Origin: Ichthyophonus hoferi
Lineage: Eukaryota; Opisthokonta; Ichthyosporea; Ichthyophonida; Ichthyophonidae
Reading direction: 5' to 3'
DNA length: 12,092 nucleotides
Assembly: GCA_002751075.1 (NCBI GenBank)
Contig: NAOQ01000883.1
Location: 1 to 12,092 of the forward strand
Positions 1 to 7,700 of this stretch are shown here, piece after piece (the first letter of the stretch is position 1; each line of letters opens with the position of its first letter). The position numbers and the translations under genes were made by a program. The notes beneath the pieces are model-generated. The model was not told the DNA's origin and did not search any database. It saw only the letters and a list, made by a program, of their open reading frames with translations.

Positions 1-596
1 ATTAATTCCATGTGTGGTTGCAAATATCTTCGGTAATGAGGCATATCAATCAATCGAATAAGGAGACGCTTAATCAAACAATGATTCCATGCTTTGATCG
101 AAACTAATAATAAGATAGGTTCATGTTGATTAGCTATCCATAATATATATGTATTATTTTTGAGCAATTTACATGGGCGTTTAATAAGTAGATTTTTTAT
201 GTGAATACAATATATAATCTGCCAAAGGAATATGAAATTATTAAATATATTGTTTATAATTTATAACACTATGTACAAATATTAAGTCTCCACAGATATG
301 TGTTTAAATCGCCAATGGCCGCAATTGCAATAGGGTGAGACTGAGCAGGAATGATCTAAAGCTTTAGTTTATAGATTAGTGCAATCGCAGCAGCACTAAC
401 AATAAACCTGTGGAATATAATCACATGATGTGTTAACGGGGCTGCTAACTACGGCAAGCTATAGTATAAGCTAGGAAAAGTATTGTTAATGTGCCATCTA
501 TCTATCGTCAACAGCATTTGTTATACTGCATATATATGTTTAATATTATATCTTATTAGAATAATACTATGTATTGCTAAGAGTATATTTTGACAG
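1..596. other. AT-rich flank without a certain gene
   Basis: No convincing open frame is seen here. The first 32 bases are open in one plus-strand frame (reading IPCVVANIF) and stop at a possible donor, GTAATG, at 33. This could be the end of an exon that starts to the left of the window. The block 300-480 is a little richer in G+C, but I could not read a consistent protein from it on either strand. Confidence 0.5.
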
Positions 597-685
597 GGAT
601 GTATTTTATTCATCAATACTCTGAAGTTATTAGAGAAGAAAAACAGAAGAAGAAAAAAAAAAGCGCGAGTGATGGTGAGATGTAA
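597..685 (+). CDS. Candidate lysine-rich terminal exon (unrecognised)
   Basis: A good acceptor (ttttgacag, ending at 596) is followed by a short open frame ending in TAA at 683-685. It reads GMYFIHQYSEVIREEKQ, then five lysines, then SASDGEM. Such a hydrophobic-to-basic ending is common at the C-terminus of small membrane proteins. The possible donor at 33 leaves phase 1, which fits the two bases (597-598) before the first full codon at 599, so positions 1-32 and 597-685 could be spliced together across an intron of 564 bp, close to the intron sizes of the recognised genes. I do not recognise the protein. The frame is short and contains an A-rich run, so chance is a real alternative. Confidence 0.25.
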
Positions 686-2059
686 TTGATTAATATGCGC
701 TGTTCCAAGATACAAGAAAAGTATATGTAGATAACCGGTGGAATGGAATTATAATATGCAATCGGTATTGGAAAGAATGAGAAATGGAGATGGGCATTTG
801 CGATAGGTGAAGGTTCACTTTCTAATGAAAGCAAAGTTTTAAAGACATCTTGTAATATCTGCTGTATTTGAGAGCATTAATGTAAATAAAATAAAAGTGG
901 AAATGTTTGTGCTATCTTAACTCTTCTAAAAAATAATATTAAGGAATAATGCTAATTGAACTCAAAAAGGGTTTACAAAACCGATGAGATTTTCTGTTTA
1001 TGAATTAAATTTTCCATTAACTAGCCAAACAATCTAGAATTATTTTATTATTTCCTCTTAGATGTAGTGATGAGACATATTGTACTATCACAATATTTTA
1101 CCCCACTATTAATAATATATAAACCGATTAATAGCCTACTGCACTATTGTCCAGTAATTCAAATCTAGTCGTTATTGCATTCACATAAATATTTTTCAGA
1201 TCATATTAAGTCAACAAACTACCTTGTTGCTTTTTTCCATTCACTCAAAGCCTCTCTGAATCATTATGCCACAAAATATCTTCCAACAAAGAAAAGCCAT
1301 GTTAAAGATATTATAAATAAAAGGTGTGATTATTTGCTTTTGTAAGTAGCCAAGTTTGTAAAATATCCATATCATGTCATCTATGTAAAAATCTACGTAA
1401 ACATAAAAATAGAATGAAAGTTCATAAATTATCAGGAAATATCAGGAATATTGATATATATATTTTGAAATAGTTTTACGTGAAAAAGCAATTAATTAGA
1501 AATAACCATCAAGAAAAACATTCCATATATATATATATAAGCACTTTAAATCTAACGGTAGACAAAATTTATATTATAGTAAGAGTATGTTGTAAGTGTT
1601 TGTTAAATTTTCTTTGTAATTTTATTTTTAGTTAAAGGTATGCAGGTAAGGCCAGCCTACCCAACTACAGGGACACCCCTTTATTTTTATAGCTAACGCT
1701 GTTCTATGGTTCTAGCCTTTAGCTGTGTGTGTCAGTAGAAAGCACGTATTATGCATAACCCCAAAATCTACCGGTTCTTTACGTTGCATTTAGGGTTTTT
1801 AATGTTAGGATAAAATGTACGCATAACCCAGGGAGCTGAATTTTAGCAGAGGCAACAAAATAGGCCAAAAAAAATACGAGCTTGACTTGCTTAAAAATAT
1901 TTTATACAGGAAAAAGATTGGTAAGAGTATAGATGGATACTGACAAGAGATACACAGCAACATAAGAAAGCCATGCAACATAGATGTAACTATATATATA
2001 GTATTTTAGAGGAGAAGGTGTAAGAATGTTAATGACTTAAATCAATAGTGCAAGAAAGA
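686..2059. other. AT-rich intergenic DNA
   Basis: No gene is supported. It contains an (AT)n run at 1525-1539. Around 1632-1860 base composition is more even: a very good acceptor ends at 1631, a GTAAGG donor lies at 1646, and the 9-mer GCATAACCC occurs at 1753-1761 and again at 1821-1829. The rest is low-complexity AT-rich sequence. Confidence 0.5.
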
Positions 2060-2271
2060 AAGAAGTGAGCCAGTCAGTCAGGGCGTGGTGTTTAGGCGTC
2101 GAAGTGTCCTTGTAAAATGCGCATGGGCAGGGCATGCTTTATTTGTTGGGCGTAGAAAGAGTGGCTGTCATGCCACAGTAATGCAGTAATGCAGTTGTTT
2201 TAAGATCCTTAATACATGGTTGGGACCCATAGTTACCATCGAATGTACTCTGATACGCGCTGCATGGAATC
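2060..2271 (+). promoter_or_regulatory. Probable promoter / 5' leader of the phosphatase gene
   Basis: This block is clearly richer in G+C than the DNA on either side and ends at the phosphatase start codon. It holds Sp/KLF-like GGGCGTGG at 2081-2088, a second GGGCG core near 2148-2152, and a GCGCATG element near 2119 that resembles half of an NRF1-type site. No TATA box is seen close to the start. The assignment rests on position and composition. Transcription start and splicing of the leader cannot be told from the sequence. Confidence 0.35.
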
Positions 2272-2292
2272 ATGGGAAACGGCATGAACAAG
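2272..2292 (+). CDS. Phosphatase exon 1 (coding part), MGNGMNK
   Basis: Seven codons, phase 0, ending AAG before the donor GTCTTA. The start lies in a good context (atcATGG, A at -3 and G at +4). Gly2 in MGNGMNK is the N-myristoylation site known for DUSP22 and DUSP15. The exon is too short to show in an ORF scan. It is identified by its match to the family N-terminus and by its phase fit with exon 2. Confidence 0.88.
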
Positions 2293-5200
2293 GTCTTATA
2301 ATTTTATCTTTCTACCCCCAGTGCATCTTCTTAAAATATATCTATCACAGCACCCTTACATATTCTCCGGGATAATTCATTTAATAATTATAGATTTATA
2401 TGTGAAAGTGCAGGTATAGTGAACATGAATATTCTGCACCCCTTCTTTTCAAAGCACACAATTCCGGGTATTCAGGATATATTGTATTCCTATATTTTAA
2501 ATATCCATTCAGGAGTAATAAGCAATTGGCAATAAATCAAACCCATACACAGGGTTAATCACATGTTTCAATAAGTTTCATCTATTGTTGTTTAAGAGCT
2601 TCATGTGGTAATGTGTTAATACATATTGTAAGAAGCAGTGGTCAGATATATGTTTATATTTGATATGGTCTAACTGGGAGAGTAATCAAGTATGACAATG
2701 TAAATTTGACTAGTTTCACTCTAGATCACCCGAGAGATATGCAAAGAACTAAATTTGGATTATAGAACTGTATGAATTAGTCCTTACTGTAAATTATCCG
2801 TCTAGAGATGTGACTAATTTAACAGGCCAATATAATAGCACCTTTAATTTTCATGTCTTGTATGTTTCCATTGATTGTTTAATAATAAAAATAAATATTG
2901 CTTACAGATCCTTCCAGGCGTCTATGTTGGAAGTGTTATGGGTTTGTAATGGCTTCTCTATTTGCCCCAATTAGTATAGTGTGGAGAATGGTTATACGAT
3001 TGCGAGGTGAAGCACTTGTTTAGATAGCAACGGGCGTACTAATTTTTTTATCTTTCTATCATTCTATATTACTATATTTTATTATTTTATTGTTTTTTTA
3101 TTTTGATATTTTGATATTTTGATATTTCATTGTTTTTATATTTTAATACTTTAATGCTTAAATATTTTAGTATTTTTATATTTACAACCCCTACAAATTC
3201 CTTCATATATGCATTGCTGCTACTCGTATGCAGTAATACATATACCGTCATGGTTATATCTTTAAAGCCGTAGTGTAGGAAAACCTCTTCATCTATTGAT
3301 AACCTATTGGAGATAAGAGTGTTCATAATGATAGGCAGTGGTATGCAGATGCTCATAATCGCAAGCAAATGACTACCAACGGCATTACCCATGTACTCTC
3401 AGTACATGAGGGAGCCAAGCCTGTATTCAATGTGGGTGGTGTATGGTTTAATATATTTATATTGGTCCCACCCTCTCTAATATAGCCTCTTTAATAGTCT
3501 TTCTATTTATTTTTATCCTCTAATTGTTTGCATCTTTCTCTATCTTTATTTGGGAAATATTCCTTCTTTCATCTTTTCCCTTTCCTTTCTAATAGACACA
3601 CCATCCTTTTGATTGGTGCATTTTTATTACTCTTACGTTGAGAAGTAAATGAACCTATCAGATCAAAGAAGAAAGGAAGAAATAGTCATAGGGTAATAAT
3701 GCATTGTACACCTAAGTGTTGCGTAACGAATATGTATTTGCTCTATTACTGTTCCATTCTTGTATAGCATACCCCATTGGTATGTCATATAGACACTGTT
3801 TACTATATTGTATCGAACATGGATATAATTTTTAGTATATTTATTCAGGAGAAAGTTGTAGTATTTACTGTCATTAATACCTATCTACCTACCATTTAAT
3901 ATGTTTCCATATAAGGATGATAATTTTATTTTTCAGAGTGGTATCCAACCATAATATTATTTTTTAGGAAAAAAAATAGGATAACATATACAGCAAAAGG
4001 AGAAATAAATGACCACGTGGCTGTTGGAGATTGACTATACTGTCTGGTAATTGACAGGATCGAGTATATAAATGCATTCATGCTGTAGATTCTTCCGACC
4101 AAGACTTGCAAGTACTTCCTTCTCTATCATTTACACCTCCGCACCTCACTATTTCTTATTATATCTTAATATATCATTGCCATTATATCTCATTATTTCC
4201 TGTTCACCTTTTCCATCTTTCTTTTTCTCGGTTCAGTCTATTGCGTTTTCTGGCTCCTCCTTTATGTAAATTGTTTTGTTAAAGCAAATCATACTGACTA
4301 TTTCACAATCTCGTGAACTACTTGTTTATGTTTTATTGTTTATTGTTCTCCCTATCATTTCTTTTCTCTCCCATTCACTTAAGTTCTTTTCTGTCTCATC
4401 TCTCTTACTTTTTATTATTTTTATTATGATTTTTTACTTCTTTTTTAATTATTTTTTTCTCCCTCCGGGCGCCACCCTGATTATTACTAATGCTATCCTA
4501 TATATCTCTTATTTGTGTACGATTTTCCCCCGTTTTCGTAGTATCTTTTTTTTTTTAACTTATTGCCTTAAGCACAGGATAGTACTGATTGTCACCGTCT
4601 ATTACACATACATACCAATCACTATTCCCTATTTTAACCTTAAACCCATAACAAATTCAATAATTCAAATAGATCACAGTATTTTAGTGAGTGCAACGAC
4701 TTTATACATCAATCCAGGGTTAGTGGTGGAATCGTGCTACTCCATTGGTAGGTTCTTGCATGCCCGGGAATGATTGGCCTAATACGTATATATTGTCCAA
4801 ATATGGGTGTGTGAGGGATGTGATATTTATAGATGTAGGTATAAACAGACAGAGAACGTAATTGGGAAAGGGAGAACGAGTTTGTGAGATGAAATGAAAG
4901 AAGAATAAGAAAAGGTGTCAGTACCAGGGGTAGTTTTGGATGGGTACATGTGGGTGATCATGTATTTCCTCGTGCTAAAGGGCCTAACGCAAGGTTGTGC
5001 ACATGTATGATGAGCTGACGTTGTGGAGATATCTCTCTGGCTTTGCCCTTGTATGTACAAATGCTTAATAAAATATTGTTGGTGTACCATGTGGAATAAT
5101 AATCATTTTTATTAATTTAATGGATGTGACCACCCTATCTTTAAGCCCAAATATACATATATACCTATATATATACATACGTATTTAAACATCCTGATAT

Positions 5201-6164
5201 TTTTATATGCACACATCACACATATATATATGTATATGTATATATCAAAATATACACTTGAACTACAAAGCCTTCCCAGCATTTTGTATTTAACTAATAA
5301 TTAACTAACCACCACAGCGTGTCCGGCATATCCCGCATTGTAACCATTATGGTAGCCTATATAATGGCGGTGACCTCTCTTGATTGGGAGACCGCCCTGA
5401 CTGCAGTACAGGCACGTAGACCCCGGGCATGTCCCAACAGTGGGTTCAGAGTCCAGCTTATAAACTATCAAAAAACTCGAGCGGCTGTATGTCACTCTTT
5501 CTTTTCTCTGTGCTTATTTTGACCTCTCCCACTTCTACACCCACTCTACGATTTTTTTTTTTTAATTTGAAATGGTAATTACTATAGTATTGTTATACAG
5601 ATAATACCTTACTTGCGATAAAATCTTAATGGTTGTAACCTCTATTAACAATTCCAGCATATCCATATAAAAAGGATCAGTATCTTTTTTCCGGTTCTAA
5701 ACTTGCTATATATTTTATAGCAGGTCTTATTTACATATATTTACATAGCTCACCTATCTCAACACCAGTGGAAGTACATACTTTTACGTATGTTTTTCAA
5801 CGCCAAATACACCACCTCCTGCACAAATACACCTAAATACTCGCACCACTTTCTCACCTTGCCTGTCAATGCATACACATGTCTTTTAAGCAGAATACTA
5901 TTAACAAGATCATAACCTAATATTTAGATGGAAGGCCAACGACTAGCACAGCAATACCCATGCATAACCTTCCAGGATGAGGCATATCTTTGCGATGTGC
6001 TCAAAGAATATGAGGGTAGTCGTGCCCATAAAATGAAAATATTTCAAGCTGAAGTTGAAGAAAGGGTAGCAAAGGAATGGAGTGGAGTTGATCCTTGTGA
6101 TGTTCCCATAGAAGGAGAGGAGGAGGAAGAGGAGGAAGAAGAGGCATTAGAGCCATTGGTCTAG
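2272..6164 (+). CDS. Atypical dual-specificity phosphatase, DUSP22/DUSP15-like, seven exons
   Basis: Coding exons: 2272-2292, 2908-2941, 3349-3431, 4058-4111, 4680-4747, 5318-5486, 5928-6164. They total 666 nt, giving 221 residues and a TAG stop; all junctions are GT-AG and in phase. Seen: N-terminus MGNGMNK followed by ILPGVYVGS, then GITHVLSVHE (residues 30-39), the general-acid region CIHAVDSSDQDL with Asp57, FIHQSR (72-77), the signature loop HCVSGISR (Cys87, Arg93), AYIM (100-103) and PNSGF (126-130). The spacing agrees with my memory of human DUSP22 (184 residues, Asp57, Cys88), with one residue fewer before the Cys. Family knowledge: these small cysteine phosphatases are N-myristoylated at Gly2, sit at membranes and act in kinase signalling such as the JNK pathway. 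Odd points are Ile94 where Ser or Thr is usual, and a C-terminal exon (144-221) with an acidic tail that I do not recognise. DUSP22 and DUSP15 cannot be separated here; the first seven residues match DUSP22. Confidence 0.93.
2293..2907 (+). other. Phosphatase intron 1 (615 bp)
   Basis: AT-rich and without repeats of note. It starts GTCTTA, a weak donor, and ends TGCTTACAG. No other coding signal was found inside it. Confidence 0.8.
2908..2941 (+). CDS. Phosphatase exon 2, ILPGVYVGSVM
   Basis: Eleven codons plus one base (phase 1). The acceptor is TGCTTACAG and the donor is GTTTGT. The text ILPGVYVGS matches the family segment that follows MGNGMNK. The odd base joins the first two bases of exon 3 to make the Asp codon of the Asp-Ala pair. 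A different frame here stays open to about 3024, but it has no family match. Confidence 0.9.
2942..3348 (+). other. Phosphatase intron 2 (407 bp)
   Basis: Contains a short direct repeat of GATATTTT, about 3.5 units at 3101-3128, that decays into irregular AT-rich sequence up to about 3180. The acceptor TATGCAG has little pyrimidine tract before it. Confidence 0.8.
3101..3128. repeat. GATATTTT short tandem repeat
   Basis: About three and a half 8-bp units in intron 2 of the phosphatase gene, followed by decayed AT-rich copies up to about 3180. Confidence 0.8.
3349..3431 (+). CDS. Phosphatase exon 3, GITHVLSVHE core
   Basis: Two bases complete Asp19, then 27 codons follow, ending in phase 0 before the donor GTGGGT. 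It reads AHNRKQMTTN, GITHVLSVHE, GAKPVFN. This is the beta strand THVLSVH that is diagnostic of dual-specificity phosphatases, equivalent to THILSVH in DUSP22. Its length against DUSP22 is exact up to the next exon. The minus-strand open frame that covers this exon is its antisense shadow. Confidence 0.93.
3432..4057 (+). other. Phosphatase intron 3 (626 bp)
   Basis: The plus strand is pyrimidine-rich at about 3465-3600 and ordinary AT-rich DNA after that. It ends TAATTGACAG. No internal gene was found. A minus-strand open frame at 3926-4111 runs across its end and exon 4 and is taken as chance. Confidence 0.75.
4058..4111 (+). CDS. Phosphatase exon 4, general-acid loop
   Basis: Eighteen codons, phase 0 at both ends, between TTGACAG and the donor GTACTT. 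It reads DRVYKCIHAVDSSDQDLQ. Asp57 is the general acid of the family (CIPAADSPSQNL in DUSP22), and the numbering of the Asp falls on 57 as in DUSP22. The frame of the overlapping open reading at 4072-4269 (MHSCCRF...) is different and has no family match. Confidence 0.88.
4112..4679 (+). other. Phosphatase intron 4 (568 bp), pyrimidine-rich
   Basis: The first 450 bp are strongly pyrimidine-rich on the plus strand, with T11 at 4546-4556. The last part, 4620-4679, is A-rich and has no pyrimidine tract before the acceptor ATCACAG. The bias removes stop codons and so creates a 165-codon open frame from a TTG at 4276. That frame runs through exon 5 in the wrong frame, so it is not called as a gene. 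Confidence 0.75.
4680..4747 (+). CDS. Phosphatase exon 5, up to the catalytic His-Cys
   Basis: Twenty-two codons plus two bases (phase 2), donor GTAGGT. It reads YFSECNDFIHQSRVSGGIVLLH and then TG, which with the C of exon 6 makes catalytic Cys87. Compare HFKESIKFIHECR...CLVHC in DUSP22; from FIH to the Cys the spacing is identical. The acceptor (AATAGATCACAG) is weak, and the joint with exon 4 is one residue shorter than DUSP22. The exact 5' edge is therefore the least certain boundary in the gene. Confidence 0.86.
4748..5317 (+). other. Phosphatase intron 5 (570 bp)
   Basis: Begins GTAGGT and ends ACCACCACAG. ACTAAT and AACTAAC, good branch-point sequences, lie about 20 and 9 nt before the AG. 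It holds alternating TA and CATA runs at about 5150-5250. A minus-strand open frame at 4827-5090 has no recognisable content and is taken as chance. Confidence 0.8.
5318..5486 (+). CDS. Phosphatase exon 6, active-site loop and helical core
   Basis: One base completes Cys87, then 56 codons follow, ending in phase 0 before the strong donor GTATGT. It reads VSGISRIVTIMVAYIMAVTS and on through LDWETALTAVQARRP to PNSGFRVQL. This corresponds closely to the DUSP22 stretch AGVSRSVTLVIAYIM to NPNVGFQRQL. Arg93 of the CX5R loop is kept; the next residue is Ile94 instead of Ser. The exon is visibly richer in G+C than its introns. A minus-strand open frame at 5301-5495 (with CLYCSQGG) is antisense to it. 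Confidence 0.95.
5487..5927 (+). other. Phosphatase intron 6 (441 bp)
   Basis: Begins GTATGT and ends AATATTTAG. It has T12 at 5552-5563 and a C-rich, G-poor stretch at 5800-5870 near its 3' end. If exon 7 were an independent gene, this C-rich stretch would be its leader. Phase and strand favour the intron reading. Confidence 0.7.
5928..6164 (+). CDS. Phosphatase exon 7, terminal, acidic tail
   Basis: Seventy-eight codons and TAG. The acceptor AATATTTAG comes right before ATGGAAGG, and phase 0 fits exon 6. It encodes residues 144-221: a charged, probably helical part (LAQQYPCITF, QDEAYLCDVLKEYEG, KIFQAEVEERVAKEW), then VDPCDVP, then nine glutamates (207-215) and ALEPLV. I do not recognise this part; DUSP22 ends in a different, shorter tail. 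The Met at 144 could also start a separate 78-residue protein. An in-frame TAG (5925-5927) precedes it and would overlap the acceptor AG, so splicing or an independent start are both possible. Splicing is preferred because exon 6 would otherwise have no good continuation. Confidence 0.78.
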   Translation: MEGQRLAQQYPCITFQDEAYLCDVLKEYEGSRAHKMKIFQAEVEERVAKEWSGVDPCDVPIEGEEEEEEEEEALEPLV

Positions 6165-6400
6165 GCATGCTGTTTTATATGTTGAGTTTGATGGCACATC
6201 CAAAAACACACCAACGTGTCTATATATGCATATGCATGTATATTTTTTGTTTATATACTATTATCGACAATATTAAATATTGATATGATCTACGGCATCG
6301 GGCCCGGGTTGAGTTAATCTATAGCCCAATAGAAGAGGTAGGGTTAGATATATTAGCAAGAAATTATTTGTTAATATTAATAAGTTTTTTGTTTTAATTT
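6165..6400 (+). promoter_or_regulatory. Probable 3' UTR with possible poly(A) signal
   Basis: AT-rich sequence after the TAG. ATTAAA at 6272-6277 is a known variant poly(A) signal and is followed by a G/T-richer stretch at 6305-6316. AATAAA at 6495-6500 is a further option. A short G+C patch around 6299-6310 contains the palindrome CGGGCCCG. Which signal is used cannot be told. Confidence 0.3.
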
Positions 6401-7480
6401 TGAAACATTTATACGCGCAACACCCAGCTCAGTTATTTAAACAATAAGTCTTCCTAAACGACCGAACGGATTATTGAGATACATGTGCCAATTAAATAAA
6501 AATATATGGCCAGACGTTGATATGACAATTAGTCTATATGCATGCCATATTATGACACTGCATCACATATTTTGTGTTTTATAGTGTAGCCCAATAAGCT
6601 AAAGTTATTCCGATCAAGCTGTTGAAATTAAATTAATTTATTGACAGCGTGTTTGAGATACTACATCGAATACACGATACTTTTATTTTCCAAGTGTCTA
6701 ATAGGAGCTTGCATTACGGTAAAATAAAGAGTAAAGAGAGATATTGCTGAAACTTGTCATATATTTGATAACAGTCTTAAATTTATCTACATTATCCATC
6801 CTGGATTAATATTTATTTCATTTATTGAAATTGGTAATCTCCTTAGGTGGGTTCGGACCTTAAATACTATGATCACTCTGAATTGGAATCATTTGATTTT
6901 ACCCCCAATCACTGTGGTTTCTTAAACCCATTACCATTCCTACTTCCTGAAGTCTCAACAATATAATATATTCCTTAACAACTTAAGATTACATCTATCT
7001 GTATTTGATTAATACTGCTATTGATTACGACTCTCCATCAGACTACTCAAATATCTCAGATATCAATGTGAGTTAATTCTATGTAGAAAATCGGTAAACT
7101 CGTGTGATGGTATTATGTAAGTTTTGTAGAGTTGATATCAGTGTTATAAATTGCCGTTATATGTTAATCATTCTGAAGATAACAAAAAAATAAATAAAAA
7201 GCCGTTTAATAACACAGCTGTATAATTACAGATTGAATGCATTAAAATAATATAGACATGTAGAATGGATTATTTAGAAAGAAAAATATTAGTAATTAAT
7301 AATCAACTTCAATAGAAATGCAGTAATAGTATAAAGCTACTACTCTATTAAAATATTAAAATTTAATGTAGACTAAAATACTGCTGATTTTCTTAAGGAC
7401 ATAATTTAATAACACTTACATGTTTTAAAATCAAAGGACTGCCTGATATGATTATAGTTAACAGAATATAGGAAAAGAAT
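6401..7480. other. Intergenic DNA with unproven exon-like segments
   Basis: AT-rich. Two plus-strand segments look exon-like. One runs from about 6849 to 6965: it follows a CTCCTTAG acceptor and is open in two frames. The other is about 7000-7068: it reads TAIDYDSPSDYSNISDIN and stops at a strong GTGAGT donor. A third, weaker segment opens after TTGACAG at 6647. None could be joined into a protein that I recognise. No repeats of note. Confidence 0.4.
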
Positions 7481-7488
7481 GGCAGCAG

Positions 7489-7700
7489 CGCTCTACAGTA
7501 ACATATTGTTTTATTCAGTACGCAATTCTGCTAAGTACAATCTACTTTTGTGGCAGCTAGAACATCAATGGATGGGAACAGGATTATCTTGAAAAACCGG
7601 ATGCTCAAGCAATATGTAGGGATAGATATTTGGCAATCTTTTATAAGAATAGCGTCAAGGAGAATAAGACATACAAGCGTGTCCACAGAACAGTAAATAG
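7489..7700 (+). CDS. Candidate exon(s), unrecognised
   Basis: This segment is richer in G+C than its surroundings. An acceptor (TGGCAGCTAG, ending 7560) and a strong donor (AG, then GTAAAG at 7701) bound 140 nt with an open frame that includes GWEQDYLEKPDAQAICRDRY and FYKNSVKENKTYKRVHRTVN. That frame closes just outside both splice sites. A second plus frame (MDGNRIILKN...) and a minus frame are also open here, so the choice is not certain. An ATG in good context at 7489 starts MAAALYS... in another frame. No family match comes to mind. Confidence 0.3.

Noticed and set aside
521-834. Minus-strand frames with long Phe/Leu runs
   Set aside because: They come from the antisense of A/G-rich sequence around 635-665, low complexity without family features.
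2129-2303. Minus-strand open stretch of about 55 codons (MPFPMIPCSAY...)
   Set aside because: It is antisense to phosphatase exon 1 and the probable promoter; no splice context or family match.
2908-3024. Plus-strand frame reading PSRRLCWKCYGFVMASLF
   Set aside because: The same acceptor in another phase gives ILPGVYVGSVM, which matches the phosphatase and fits exons 1 and 3; this frame does not.
3087-3392. Minus-strand frame starting MGNAVGSHLLAIMS
   Set aside because: The start lies antisense to phosphatase exon 3 and the rest runs into the AT-rich repeat of intron 2.
3390-3408. Perfect inverted repeat CATGTACT-ctc-AGTACATG
   Set aside because: It falls in exon 3 and is explained by the codons for HVLSVHE; no sign of a regulatory role.
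4276-4773. A 165-codon plus-strand open frame rich in Leu, Ile and Phe
   Set aside because: It begins at a TTG, lies mostly in a pyrimidine-rich intron where stop codons are rare, and runs through phosphatase exon 5 in a different frame from the one that matches the family.
4710-4775. A tRNA-like look (GGTTAGTGGTGG ... CCCGGG)
   Set aside because: No proper B box, no pairing acceptor stem, and it overlaps phosphatase exon 5 and its donor.
5379-5396. Similarity to the 3' part of 5S rRNA (TGGGAGACCGCC)
   Set aside because: Only about 18 bases agree, the rest of the 5S gene is absent, and the sequence codes for DUSP residues here.
5301-5495. Minus-strand frame with CPGSTCLYCSQGG and a Gly/Tyr-rich end
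   Set aside because: It looks protein-like because the segment is G+C-richer, but it is antisense to phosphatase exon 6, whose plus-strand reading has the diagnostic active-site and helix motifs.
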